64,000 nucleotides of DNA from Yoonia sp. (lineage in GTDB: Bacteria > Pseudomonadota > Alphaproteobacteria > Rhodobacterales > Rhodobacteraceae): contig NZ_JAGYJK010000018.1 of assembly GCF_018402175.1 (NCBI RefSeq), forward strand, positions 1 through 64,000. Direction: 5' to 3'. The translations under genes and the position numbers were made by a program. This document shows positions 47,025-55,937 of this stretch, piece by piece. Under the pieces are notes generated by a model that ran no database searches, was not told where the DNA came from, and was given only the letters and a program-made list of their open reading frames with translations. The number at the start of each line of letters is the position of its first letter. Position 1 is the stretch's first letter.

Positions 47025-47258
47025 GTGAACCACCGCCGCCCCGCGAAACATTCGCTGACATTGCGCGGCCATCGCACCAGCGTGACGCTGGAAGATATAT
47101 TCTGGACCGCCTTTTGCGATATCGCGCGGCGTGATGCCAAGACAATCAATGGCTTGGCCGCCGAAATCGACGCGGAACGCGGTGATATCGGGCTGGCCTC
47201 GGCGATCAGGATCTATGTTCTGGAACGCAGCTTGGCGCAGGATCAATCCTTGGCGTAA
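47025..47258 (+). CDS. Ribbon-helix-helix domain protein
   Basis: 77 residues from GTG 47025, starting on the base after the previous stop. The RHH_4-like core is KHSLTLRGHRTSVTLEDIFW (ribbon and first helix) and TINGLAAEIDAE (second helix), with a helical tail. Probably a small DNA-binding regulator. Found after fumC and the DUF4169 gene in a tight chain. Its 3' end overlaps the next convergent gene by 16 bp. Confidence 0.78.
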   Translation: MNHRRPAKHSLTLRGHRTSVTLEDIFWTAFCDIARRDAKTINGLAAEIDAERGDIGLASAIRIYVLERSLAQDQSLA

Positions 47259-47485
47259 AGCGCACCACGCAGGCTGGACAGCCGGGCGATATCCTGTTGT
47301 TCGCGGTCATTCAGTATCGCCGGTGTGATCCGCATTTCGGGCAAAGTATCGCGCCCTGTCGTGAACAGCTTGGCGATGTCGCGCGCGCCAAGTTTTTGCG
47401 CAGGGGCCGATTGATCCGCGGTTTTCTTGCGGCCCCAAAGCCGCGCCAGACCGCCCTTTGGCGATTGTGTCAATGCAATTGTCAT
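47243..47485 (-). CDS. Hypothetical protein
   Basis: 80 residues from ATG 47485 (MTIALTQSPKGGLARLWGRK); the frame is open to 47608, but that upstream part is unlike protein. The C-terminal half (KLGARDIAKLFTTGRDTLPE and ILNDREQQDIARLSSLRGAL) is helical and resembles short conserved proteins of Rhodobacteraceae. No function known. The 245-bp stretch 47486-47730 upstream holds no gene I can support; it would contain this gene's promoter. Confidence 0.6.
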   Translation of the reverse strand: MTIALTQSPKGGLARLWGRKKTADQSAPAQKLGARDIAKLFTTGRDTLPEMRITPAILNDREQQDIARLSSLRGALYAKD

Positions 47486-47730
47486 GAGGCCCCACCCCCT
47501 GCGGTTGTACATTTTCACAGGAAGATGTGGCACAATCATGGCTTGCATGCAATCATACCCACATCTTACAGAAAGAGATTTACCTAACAAAACGCCAATT
47601 TTTCGCATATTTTTGTCATATGGCGCGCATTTACGGCACGGAAATAAGGCAAGGTGTCATACCATTATTTCGTTATCTTCACTAAACCTATCCGGTATGC
47701 AGCATCATCGTCATCATTGGAAACAATGCA

Positions 47731-49086
47731 TCAATCCCTTGGCGTGATCCGCAGCATGATTCCATCGCGCGCGCGCACCGTCAGATGCGCCGCAGGCACC
47801 GGCACCTGCCCCGCGACCGGCGCAAAGCGGAACCGGCCCACCAGTTGCGCCAGCAGCACGACACCTTCAATCATGGCGAAACCCGCGCCGCTGCACATGC
47901 GCGGGCCGGCGGAAAACGGCAGATAGCCATCACGCTGCGCGGTCTTGGTCGCGCCATCCTGCCAGCGGGCGGGATCAAAGGCATCAGGCGCATCCCAGAT
48001 CCGGTCATGCCGGTGCAAATGCCATGGTGACAGCACGATCTGTGCGCCCGCAGGCACGCGGCGCGACCGGAATATCGTGGGTTGAGACGCCTGCCGCACC
48101 ATCATCGGCACCGGCGGATACAGCCGCAGCGCCTCGCGGAACACATCGCGCGTTGTGGCCAGCCGCGACAGGTCGCTGAAACGAGCCTCGAACGTGGCGG
48201 CTTCTGCGGCGACTTTATCTTGCCAGTCGGGATGGGTGGCCAGCAGGTACAGCGCCCAAGCCAGTGCAGAGGCGCTGGTTTCATGCCCCGCCAGAAAAAA
48301 GATCGCCACCTGATCGACCATTTCACCCTTGGTAAAGGTCTTGCCAGTTTCGGGGTCAGCGGTCGTCATGATCTTGGTCGCCAAATCATCAGGTGCGGTC
48401 CCCGCGGCGATCTGGTCCAGCCGTGCCTGCGTCAGATCCGCGATCAGGCGGCGGATCGCGCGCGCCTGCCCCCGCACGCCGGGGCGGAAAAACGCGGGCA
48501 TCCAGCGCAGGCGCGGCAGAAAGGCCGCAAGGTTCAGGATCGGCTGCGCCTGTTGATAGGCTTGGAACCGGTGAAAGACCTCGGCTGCAGTTTCATCCTC
48601 GATCGGCAATGAAAACAGTGTCCGAAAGATCACATCGGCCGCGATATGGCTGGCTGCCGCGTCGATGGCGCGGGGCGTGTCATCGGCCATGGCTGCAAAC
48701 CGGTCGCAGCCCGCCTGCCCCGCCGCGACGATACCGGGGAAGGTGTCGCGCAGCCGCCCGCCTTCGAACGCGGGGTCGATGATGCGCCGCTGCGCGCGCC
48801 AGTGCGCGCCATTGGTCAAAAACACGCTGTTGCCCAGCAAGGGGCGCAGACCCGCGCCGATCCGGTCGGATTTGGGATAGGCGTCAGGATTGTCTTTCAG
48901 CACCTCGCGCAGCAAGGCGGGATCATTGACCAGAAACGACCGAAAGAACGGCGTGCGGAATTCGGCCATCCATGCATGGTAGAGCCGCGCGGGTTGCGCC
49001 GACAGGATATCCTGCCGGAACAGCCGCAGATAGCGCCACAAGGATACCTTGTCAGGGCGCGCGACAGGTTTCGGCGGCAGGGTCAT
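47731..49086 (-). CDS. Cytochrome P450
   Basis: 451 residues without a membrane anchor. The I-helix oxygen-binding motif is FLAGHETSASALAWAL, the K-helix ExxR is FREALRLYPPVP, and the heme cysteine is in FSAGPRMCSGAGFAMIEG. The layout is like soluble class I bacterial P450s that need a ferredoxin partner, none of which is adjacent. ATG 49086 overlaps the stop of the upstream hydrolase-like gene (ATGA), so the two are expressed together. Substrate unknown, perhaps a fatty acid or other lipid. Confidence 0.92.
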   Translation of the reverse strand: MTLPPKPVARPDKVSLWRYLRLFRQDILSAQPARLYHAWMAEFRTPFFRSFLVNDPALLREVLKDNPDAYPKSDRIGAGLRPLLGNSVFLTNGAHWRAQRRIIDPAFEGGRLRDTFPGIVAAGQAGCDRFAAMADDTPRAIDAAASHIAADVIFRTLFSLPIEDETAAEVFHRFQAYQQAQPILNLAAFLPRLRWMPAFFRPGVRGQARAIRRLIADLTQARLDQIAAGTAPDDLATKIMTTADPETGKTFTKGEMVDQVAIFFLAGHETSASALAWALYLLATHPDWQDKVAAEAATFEARFSDLSRLATTRDVFREALRLYPPVPMMVRQASQPTIFRSRRVPAGAQIVLSPWHLHRHDRIWDAPDAFDPARWQDGATKTAQRDGYLPFSAGPRMCSGAGFAMIEGVVLLAQLVGRFRFAPVAGQVPVPAAHLTVRARDGIMLRITPRD

Positions 49087-50351
49087 GGCAGCGCCATCGA
49101 GGTATATTTCGACGCCGCCACATCAATGCGCGAGGCCGACGGCGCGCGGTCCCGAAACCTGTCGGCCAATGCCAGCGGCCCTGCGGTGATCTGAAAATAA
49201 TCATAATCCTTGGGCCGGTCAAAAGCGCAAAGATATTGAAAATGCAGCCGGAAAAACCGCCAACGCAGGGCTTTCCAGCGCGCAGGTGACAGGCTTTGGG
49301 TGAAAGCCGCCGAAATCACCAAGGGCCAGCGTTTGCCGGGCGGGGTGACGCCGCTGACCGCGACCGGATCGCAAAGCGCGAAACAACAGCCGTCACCCGG
49401 CGCGGTGACATCGACCCATGTCAGCGCATCCTGCGTCGCCAGATAGGCCAGATCGGCGCGCAGCTGTTTGGCGCGCGGCAGAAACGACACCATCGGCACG
49501 ACCTGCCCCAACGTCAGCAGGGCCAGCCTTGGCCCGCCCGCAGGTACATGGCCCGCGCGGATCAGATCGGCCACCACGCTGATCGCCAGATGCGCGCCAG
49601 AGGAATGACCGACCACCAGCACCTCGTCCACAGGGTCGTGGAGCGCGCGGGCGATCTGGCCGGTGAATTGCGCCAGCCGGTCGTCCAAGGCAGGCGGCGT
49701 GGCCCCCAGATGCTGCGCGCTGAAGGCGTAATCATGCATCAGGTAATGCGCAAACAACCGGTTGTCGCGCGCCTTGAACCAGCGCAGCAAGAAAAGGGTC
49801 ACAGCCACCAGAACCCCCAGCCGGACCAGCCAGATCACATCTGCCGCAACGGCCCCGCCGCCCCAACCAGCGGCGCCAAGGGCCCTATTCAGCCCCGCCT
49901 GCACCAGCCCGCCCAGCCACCAGCCCGCCAGCACCGCCAGCAGCAATTGCCCCAGCAACATCCCCACCGGATAGAATGCGGCGATGATCGGCCCCTTGCG
50001 CAGCCACATCAGCCGCCGCAGCGTGCCGGTATGAAGATAGATCCATGCCGTCCGCACCAGTTGCAGATAGGTCGCGCCCACCGTTTGCGCCATGCTGGCG
50101 CGCACGATATCGGCCCAGACCAGCACGTCGATCCGCGCCTGCACCGCCTGTCCGCCGATCCGTGCCTGCACGAACCAATGGAATAAATCGCCGGCACTGC
50201 CGCCTTGCACTGTGATGTCATAGCCGCTGATGCGGGCCTGTGCCGCACTCTCGCTACGGTAGAGTTCGCGGTACCGGCGCGGGTGGATCGGATCATAGCC
50301 CGGAATATGGAACACGCGGCGCAGGCTGACGGGTTTTAGGTCGCTGGTCAT
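49083..50351 (-). CDS. Membrane-linked alpha/beta-hydrolase-like protein
   Basis: 422 residues from ATG 50351; the frame is open further upstream into a promoter-like area. Soluble N-terminal part (SLRRVFHIPGYDPIHPRRYR), two or three membrane helices in the middle (AAFYPVGMLLGQLLLAVLAG; VIWLVRLGVLVAVTLFLLRW), then a hydrolase-type part with the nucleophile elbow VLVVGHSSGAHLAIS. The Asp and His partners are not certain. Translationally coupled to the P450 gene, so it may handle the same substrate, such as a lipid ester. Confidence 0.7.
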   Translation of the reverse strand: MTSDLKPVSLRRVFHIPGYDPIHPRRYRELYRSESAAQARISGYDITVQGGSAGDLFHWFVQARIGGQAVQARIDVLVWADIVRASMAQTVGATYLQLVRTAWIYLHTGTLRRLMWLRKGPIIAAFYPVGMLLGQLLLAVLAGWWLGGLVQAGLNRALGAAGWGGGAVAADVIWLVRLGVLVAVTLFLLRWFKARDNRLFAHYLMHDYAFSAQHLGATPPALDDRLAQFTGQIARALHDPVDEVLVVGHSSGAHLAISVVADLIRAGHVPAGGPRLALLTLGQVVPMVSFLPRAKQLRADLAYLATQDALTWVDVTAPGDGCCFALCDPVAVSGVTPPGKRWPLVISAAFTQSLSPARWKALRWRFFRLHFQYLCAFDRPKDYDYFQITAGPLALADRFRDRAPSASRIDVAASKYTSMALP

Positions 50352-50380
50352 CGCCTTGCCCTGGTTATCACGGGGGCAGT

Positions 50381-51136
50381 CTAGCCCACGCTGGCCAGAA
50401 ATGGAAAGCGTTCCAGCAACCAAAAGCTGAACGCCGCAAACTGGCCGGTCAGCATCATCAACCCCACGGTCCACAGGAGCAGGCCCGATGTCGCCTCGAT
50501 CTGGCGCATATGGCGTTTCATCCAGCCCATGACCCCCTTGAGCCGCGGGAAAAACGCCGCGACCAGCAGAAACGGAATACCCAGACCCACCGCATAGGCC
50601 CCCAGCAGGACCGTGCCGCGTCCGACATCCGCCTCTGACGCGGCAAGGCTGAGGATCGCACCCAGCACCGGCCCCAAACAGGGCGTCCAGCCAAAGGCAA
50701 AGGCAAGCCCCAAAAGATAGGCCCCAAAAGCCGACCCGCCCTTGTCCCCCGCATCAAGCCGCATCTCGCGGTCCAGAAAACCGATGCGGAACACGCCCAC
50801 GAAATGCGCGCCCAGCACCATCACGACCAGCCCCGCACCGATCACGAAATATTCCTGCACCCCGATCAGCATCCGCCCCATCGTGGAAAACGCGATCCCG
50901 AGCAGCAGGAACACCGTGGACAGGCCCATCACGAAAAACAGCGCGGCGATGAACACACGCCTGCGCGCGGTGCTGGCCTTTTCCATGTCAGTCACGGACA
51001 CACCGCCCATATAGGCCAGATAGGGCGGCACGACCGGCAAGACACAGGGGCTGAGAAACGACAAGACCCCCGCCGCCAAGGCGACAATCATGGCAGGCAG
51101 CAAACCTGCGTCAAAGATCAATCCGGTGTCCAACAT
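50381..51136 (-). CDS. ccdA: CcdA/DsbD-type thiol transporter
   Basis: 251 residues from ATG 51136; an open frame continues upstream but without hydrophobic segments. Six membrane helices. The two reactive cysteines are in SFLSPCVLPVVPPYLAYMGG and FAFGWTPCLGPVLGAILSLA. CcdA carries electrons from thioredoxin across the membrane to keep apocytochrome c thiols reduced for heme attachment. Divergent from tusA. Confidence 0.92.
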   Translation of the reverse strand: MLDTGLIFDAGLLPAMIVALAAGVLSFLSPCVLPVVPPYLAYMGGVSVTDMEKASTARRRVFIAALFFVMGLSTVFLLLGIAFSTMGRMLIGVQEYFVIGAGLVVMVLGAHFVGVFRIGFLDREMRLDAGDKGGSAFGAYLLGLAFAFGWTPCLGPVLGAILSLAASEADVGRGTVLLGAYAVGLGIPFLLVAAFFPRLKGVMGWMKRHMRQIEATSGLLLWTVGLMMLTGQFAAFSFWLLERFPFLASVG

Positions 51137-51229
51137 GACGACGTTCCTAGACCAGCAATCGCGCAGCGTCACGCCCTGTTGCGTCACATCTTGGTGGACA
51201 AAGTGAAACATCCCCCCCAGATTGCCGCC

Positions 51230-51457
51230 ATGACATATGACGCCGAACTTGATGCCCGCGGCCTGCTGTGCCCGCTGCCTGTATTGAAGGCGCGCAAGCG
51301 CCTTGGCGCGCTGGCCTCTGGCCAGGTCTTGCGCATGACCGCCGATGACCCTGCCGCCATCGTCGATGTGCCGCATTTCTGCGCCGAGGCGGGGCATGAG
51401 ATGCTGGACTGTCAGGATGCGGACGGCGCGCAGGTCTATCTGATCCGCAAGGGCTGA
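51230..51457 (+). CDS. tusA: TusA-family sulfur carrier
   Basis: 75 residues from ATG 51230. The family motif with the active cysteine is LDARGLLCPLPVLKARKRL near residues 8-26. TusA-type proteins pass persulfide sulfur to tRNA thiolation or other sulfur pathways. Divergent from ccdA; the spacer is 93 bp. A bidirectional terminator follows. Confidence 0.9.
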   Translation: MTYDAELDARGLLCPLPVLKARKRLGALASGQVLRMTADDPAAIVDVPHFCAEAGHEMLDCQDADGAQVYLIRKG

Positions 51458-51550
51458 GGCCGCCGTGAGGGTGTCAGGGGCGCTGCCCCTCTCCCGGATT
51501 TCATCCGGGACAAGGTGAGTATTTTTGGAAATAAGAAGTCGGGAAAGATA

Positions 51551-51577
51551 AACGCCGCCCCGTGGCAGGGCGGCGTT
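51551..51577. terminator. Bidirectional terminator between tusA and rne
   Basis: Ten-base stem AACGCCGCCC / GGGCGGCGTT, with loop CGTGGCA. TTGTTTGTTG follows on the plus strand (end of tusA) and TTATCTTT on the minus strand (end of rne). Confidence 0.85.
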
Positions 51578-51599
51578 TTGTTTGTTGTCTTGTGGTCCG

Positions 51600-54185
51600 T
51601 TACTTCCCGAGTGACCACCAGCCTTTGCGGCGCGGCTTGTCAGCAGCGGGTTCCGGCGCAGAGGCAGGCGCGGGCTGCGGTGTGGGGGCCGGCTCTGCCG
51701 CTGGCGCGGCATCGGTCGGGGTTTCCACAGCAGGTTCTGCAACTTCGGCAGGCGCGGGCTCCGCTGCTTTCGGCTTTGCACGGCTGCGGCGTTTGGGGGG
51801 TGCGGTCACAGCTTCGGTCGCGGCGGTTTCGGCAGCGGGCGCGGGCTCCGCAGCCGCATCGGATGCAACGGCGGGTTTGCGGCGGCTGCGGGTCCGTTTT
51901 GCCGGTGTCGCGTCCGGTTCAGGCGCCTGTGCCAGTTCGGCGGCGACGGCCGTGTCTGTCACAGCTGCGGCCACAGTTTCAGACACCTCTTGCGGGGCGG
52001 CATCGGCGGGTTTGCGGGTCCGGGTGCGGCGACGCTTGGACTTGTCTTCGGTGGCAGCAACCTGTGCGGGTTGTGCCACTGTTTCAGCCTCGTCATCGGC
52101 CTCTGACGGGTCTGTTCCATCGGCCTGTTGCGCATCGCCCGCGCCATTCCGCCGCCGCCGCCGCCGGCGCCGTTTGCGCTTGGGCCGGTCTTCGCCGTCA
52201 GCATCAGGCGATGCGGCCGCAGGGGCCGTCGCCGTGGTGGCGGGTGCGGCCTCTTCTTCGTCGTCATCGGGCGTTTCGATAATCAGATCATCGTCTTCGT
52301 CGTCGTCCATCAAAAGCGCACTGGCGACGATGGGGGCGGCTTCGGGGACGATACGGGTGGCTATCTTGAACTTTTCCACCACGAAATCGGGCGAGATCAG
52401 TGTCGGGTCGCATTCGACCCTGACGGACATGCCATAGCGCGCCTCGATCTCGGCGATGTTCTCGCGCTTGCCGTTCATCAGGAAATTGGCAATCGCGATG
52501 GGCGCGCGCACCAGCACTTCTTTGCTGCGCGCGCGCACGCCTTCTTCTTCGAGCTGGCGCAGGATCGACAGGGCCACGTTGTCGTCAGACCGCAACAGGC
52601 CGGTGCCGTGGCAATGGCTGCACATTTGCGTCGTCGCCTCGAGCATGCCGGGGCGCAGGCGCTGGCGCGACATTTCCATCAGGCCGAAACCGGAAATCCG
52701 GCCGACCTGAATGCGCGCGCGGTCGGTTTTCAGCTTGTCCTTGAACCGTTTTTCGACGGCGGCGTTGTTCTTGCGTTCGTCCATGTCGATGAAATCGATC
52801 ACGATCAGACCGGCAAGGTCACGCAGGCGCAGCTGGCGCGCTACTTCGTCGGCGGCCTCGAGGTTGGTTTTCAGCGCTGTCTGTTCGATCGAGCCTTCCT
52901 TGGTCGCGCGGCCAGAGTTCACGTCGATGGCGACCAGCGCCTCGGTGATCCCGATCACGATATAGCCGCCCGAGGGCAGTTGCACCGTGGGGTTGAACAT
53001 CCCCGCCAGATAGGTTTCGACCTGATAGCGCGCATAGATCGGCATCGGTTCGGCGTAGAATTTCACGTTTTTCGCATGCGACGGCATGATCATCCGCATG
53101 AAATCCTTGGCCGAGCGATAACCCGCCTCGCCCGCGACGATCACCTCGTCGATATCCTTGGAATACAGATCGCGGATCGAGCGTTTGATCAGATCGCCTT
53201 CTTCGTAGATCCGCGCAGGTGCGATGGATTTCAGCGTCAGCTCGCGGATCTGTTCCCACATCCGTTGCAGATATTCGTAATCGCGCTTGATTTCCGCCTT
53301 GGTCCGCTGTGATCCGGCGGTGCGGATGATCAGGCCCGCGCCATCGGGCACGGTCATTTCACTGGCGATTTCCTTGAGCTTCTTGCGGTCCACCGCATTG
53401 GTGATCTTGCGCGAAATCCCGCCACCGCGCGCGGTATTGGGCATCAGCACGCAATACCGACCCGCCAGTGACAGATAGGTGGTCAGCGCCGCACCCTTGT
53501 TGCCGCGTTCTTCCTTGACGACCTGGATCAGCAGGATCTGACGGACCTTGATGACCTCTTGGATCTTGTAGCGGCGCGGGCGCGGTTTGCGCACGGGGCG
53601 CATGTCGTCGATGTCATCGGTCTCGGCGACGCTTTCGATGGCATCATCTGCAGTGGCATCATCGATATCGTCGTCGGACGCAGGGGTTTCGACCGGCGTT
53701 TCGCCGACCAGTTCCATCGGCGAGCTGCCTTCGAGATCGTCGTCCAGATCAATCGTTTCCAGACCGGCCGGATCATCGCCAGAGGTCACGACAGCATCGC
53801 TGCCCTCGACCGTGGCTGCGCGCACCTTGCTGCGCGTGCGGCGGCGGGGTTGTTTGGGCGCGTCTTCTGCGTCTTCCTCGGCCTTGAGGCTTTCGGCATA
53901 GGCGCGTTCTTCGGCCATCAGCGCCTCGCGGTCGGCGACCGGGATCTGATAGTAGTCGGGATGGATTTCCGCAAAGGCAAGAAAGCCATGCCGGTTTCCG
54001 CCGTAATCAACGAAAGCGGCCTGCAGCGATGGTTCGACCCGTGTTACCTTTGCAAGGTAGATGTTGCCAGCCAGCTGGCGTTTGAATTGGCTTTCAAAAT
54101 CAAATTCTTCGACCTTGTTGCCGTCCACCACCACGACGCGGGTTTCCTCCGCATGGGTGGCATCGATTAGCATTTTCTTTGGCAT
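51600..54185 (-). CDS. rne: Ribonuclease E
   Basis: 861 residues from ATG 54185 (MPKKMLIDATHAEETRVVVV); two in-frame ATGs lie 9 and 15 bases upstream. Domains: S1 (about 35-110, interrupted by an acidic low-complexity insert to about 215 as in other alphaproteobacteria), RNase H-like part, the DNase I-like catalytic part with IVVIGITEALVAIDVNSGRA and IVIDFIDMDERKNN, and the zinc-link MCSHCHGTGLL. A long Ala/Pro/Lys/Arg-rich disordered tail (about 560-861) would hold degradosome and RNA binding. Essential for mRNA decay and rRNA processing. Ends KGWWSLGK. Confidence 0.95.
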   Translation of the reverse strand: MPKKMLIDATHAEETRVVVVDGNKVEEFDFESQFKRQLAGNIYLAKVTRVEPSLQAAFVDYGGNRHGFLAFAEIHPDYYQIPVADREALMAEERAYAESLKAEEDAEDAPKQPRRRTRSKVRAATVEGSDAVVTSGDDPAGLETIDLDDDLEGSSPMELVGETPVETPASDDDIDDATADDAIESVAETDDIDDMRPVRKPRPRRYKIQEVIKVRQILLIQVVKEERGNKGAALTTYLSLAGRYCVLMPNTARGGGISRKITNAVDRKKLKEIASEMTVPDGAGLIIRTAGSQRTKAEIKRDYEYLQRMWEQIRELTLKSIAPARIYEEGDLIKRSIRDLYSKDIDEVIVAGEAGYRSAKDFMRMIMPSHAKNVKFYAEPMPIYARYQVETYLAGMFNPTVQLPSGGYIVIGITEALVAIDVNSGRATKEGSIEQTALKTNLEAADEVARQLRLRDLAGLIVIDFIDMDERKNNAAVEKRFKDKLKTDRARIQVGRISGFGLMEMSRQRLRPGMLEATTQMCSHCHGTGLLRSDDNVALSILRQLEEEGVRARSKEVLVRAPIAIANFLMNGKRENIAEIEARYGMSVRVECDPTLISPDFVVEKFKIATRIVPEAAPIVASALLMDDDEDDDLIIETPDDDEEEAAPATTATAPAAASPDADGEDRPKRKRRRRRRRRNGAGDAQQADGTDPSEADDEAETVAQPAQVAATEDKSKRRRTRTRKPADAAPQEVSETVAAAVTDTAVAAELAQAPEPDATPAKRTRSRRKPAVASDAAAEPAPAAETAATEAVTAPPKRRSRAKPKAAEPAPAEVAEPAVETPTDAAPAAEPAPTPQPAPASAPEPAADKPRRKGWWSLGK

Positions 54186-54200
54186 TTTGTCCATTCGCAC

Positions 54201-54596
54201 ATGGCGCGGCTGGCCCCCCGGGGGGTGCGGCCGTCCGCGTGATGTGTCTGATTGTGGCGTGCGTCGCGCGGGCAGATGCCGGGCCCCTCGGGGCCGTCAT
54301 GGTCTTGCCTGTATATTGCGCGCGTTGCATCGCGGTTCTTCTCCGACCCCGGACATGGTCCGAGGCCCGTTCAAGGCCCGGTCGGCGCTGTTGGGCGCGC
54401 GGCGCAGGGCGTTTTTCTGACCCCAAGGGATCAAATCAGCCGCCACAAAGAGGGTGAAACCAGCTTTGGGCAGAGAATCTCGATCGGGCATCACCGCGCA
54501 ACCAAAGCACGAGCACCCGTAATGAATACATAATGGAGATTTGCCCCCCTGCACAAGTGGCTTGCTGCAGGGGGGCGGAAATGGCGGTTTACAGGG
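54201..54596. other. rne leader / intergenic region with strong hairpin
   Basis: About 400 bp between the dctD stop and the rne start without a convincing gene. Near the dctD end is an eleven-base inverted repeat, GCCCCCCTGCA (54543-54553) / TGCAGGGGGGC (54566-54576), 20 bp past the stop, a likely terminator. The remainder must contain the rne promoter and a long 5' leader; in E. coli the rne leader is the site of self-regulation, so the GC-rich stems here may do the same (inference). Confidence 0.5.
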
Positions 54597-55928
54597 CTAG
54601 AGATAGTCCGACCGTTGCAGGCTGTATTTGGCCATCTTTTCGTTCAAGGTCCGACGCGGCAGGCATAATTCATCCATCACCGCGACGATAGACCCGCGAT
54701 GCCGGCGCATCGTGTTGTCGATCAGCATCCGCTCAAACGCCTCGACAAATTCTTTCAGCGGTTTGCCTTCGGTCGTCATAGCGGATTGGGAATCTTCGGT
54801 CTCGGTCATCAAAAGCGAGGCGATAGAGCCGCTGCCGCGCCGGTTTTGCAGCACGGCCCGTTCAGCCACGTTGATCAGCTGGCGCACATTGCCCGGCCAG
54901 GGGGCCTGCAGCAATTGTGCGGCTTCCTGCGCGCTGACCTGCGGGGCCTCGCAGCCGTATTCATCGGCGAATTGTTCGCCCAGACGGGTGAACAGGGTCA
55001 GAATATCCTCGCCACGCTGGCGCAGCGGCGGCACGGTGATCCGCAGGGCGGCCAGCCGATAGAACAGATCAGGGCGCAGCACGCTTTCGCAGGTCTTGTC
55101 CTGTTCTTGCAGATTGCAGATCGCCACGATCCGCGTTTCGGCAGGCGTGCCCTGATCATTGATCGCGGTCAAAAGCCGCGCCTGCAAGGCATGGCTGAGG
55201 GATTCGATATCTTCCAGCACCAGCGTGCCGCCACGCGCCTCTTCGATCGCGGGGATCGGTTCGTCGTCATGCGCAGGCCCAAAGATCACCCGCGTCAGCG
55301 TGTCCTCGTCATAGGCCGAACAGCTGAGCAGTACGAATTTGCGGTTGGCGCGCGCGCCCACCGCATGCAGCGCATGCGCGATCAGCGTCTTGCCGGTGCC
55401 GGTTTCGCCTTCGATCAGGACATGGCCATCCGCCTGCCCCAGATCCAGAATATCCTCTTTCAGCCGTTCCATGCTGGGCGACTGGCCGATCAGTTTTTTC
55501 ATCAGCAAGCTGCCGTCGGACAATTCACGCCGCAGCGCGCGGTTGTCCAGCGTCAGGCGGCGGGCGTTGGTGGCCTTTTTGGCCAGCTCGGTCATCCGGT
55601 CGGGGTTGAACGGCTTTTCCAGAAAATCAAAGGCGCCGATCCGCATGGCCTCGACCGCCATCGGCACGTCGCCGTGACCGGTAATCATGATCACCGGCAA
55701 GGTGCTGTCCACGCCTTTGAGCTTTCTGAGAAACTGCATCCCGTCCATGCCGGGCATCTTGATGTCGCTGACCACGATACCGGGATAATCGCTGCCAAGA
55801 CCCTTGAGCGCGTCTTCGGCGCTGGCAAAGGTTTCGGTGTCAAAGCCCGACAGGGCCAGCCACTGGCTGATCGACTGGCGCATGTCCTTTTCGTCATCGA
55901 CGATTGCGATCTTCATGGCTTTGCTCAT
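54597..55928 (-). CDS. dctD: DctD-type response regulator without GAFTGA
   Basis: 443 residues (an inner ATG at 55916 is possible). Receiver domain 1-120 with phosphoacceptor D55 in VVSDIKMPGMDG; AAA+ domain 145-380 with Walker A GETGTGKT (174-181) and Walker B GGTLVLEDIE (233-242); Fis-type HTH at the end (RGSIVAVMDELCLPRRTLNE). Where sigma-54 activators carry GAFTGA, this protein reads TRVIFGPAHDDEP, so the loop that touches sigma-54 is missing. It may then act with another sigma factor. Forms a pair with the DctB kinase gene 9 bp upstream; expected to sense C4-dicarboxylates. Confidence 0.88.
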   Translation of the reverse strand: MSKAMKIAIVDDEKDMRQSISQWLALSGFDTETFASAEDALKGLGSDYPGIVVSDIKMPGMDGMQFLRKLKGVDSTLPVIMITGHGDVPMAVEAMRIGAFDFLEKPFNPDRMTELAKKATNARRLTLDNRALRRELSDGSLLMKKLIGQSPSMERLKEDILDLGQADGHVLIEGETGTGKTLIAHALHAVGARANRKFVLLSCSAYDEDTLTRVIFGPAHDDEPIPAIEEARGGTLVLEDIESLSHALQARLLTAINDQGTPAETRIVAICNLQEQDKTCESVLRPDLFYRLAALRITVPPLRQRGEDILTLFTRLGEQFADEYGCEAPQVSAQEAAQLLQAPWPGNVRQLINVAERAVLQNRRGSGSIASLLMTETEDSQSAMTTEGKPLKEFVEAFERMLIDNTMRRHRGSIVAVMDELCLPRRTLNEKMAKYSLQRSDYL

Positions 55929-55937
55929 CTTGTCTTC

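Noticed and set aside
52128..53312. A 394-residue open frame antisense to rne
   Set aside because: The rne frame shows all catalytic regions; the antisense frame is biased composition only.
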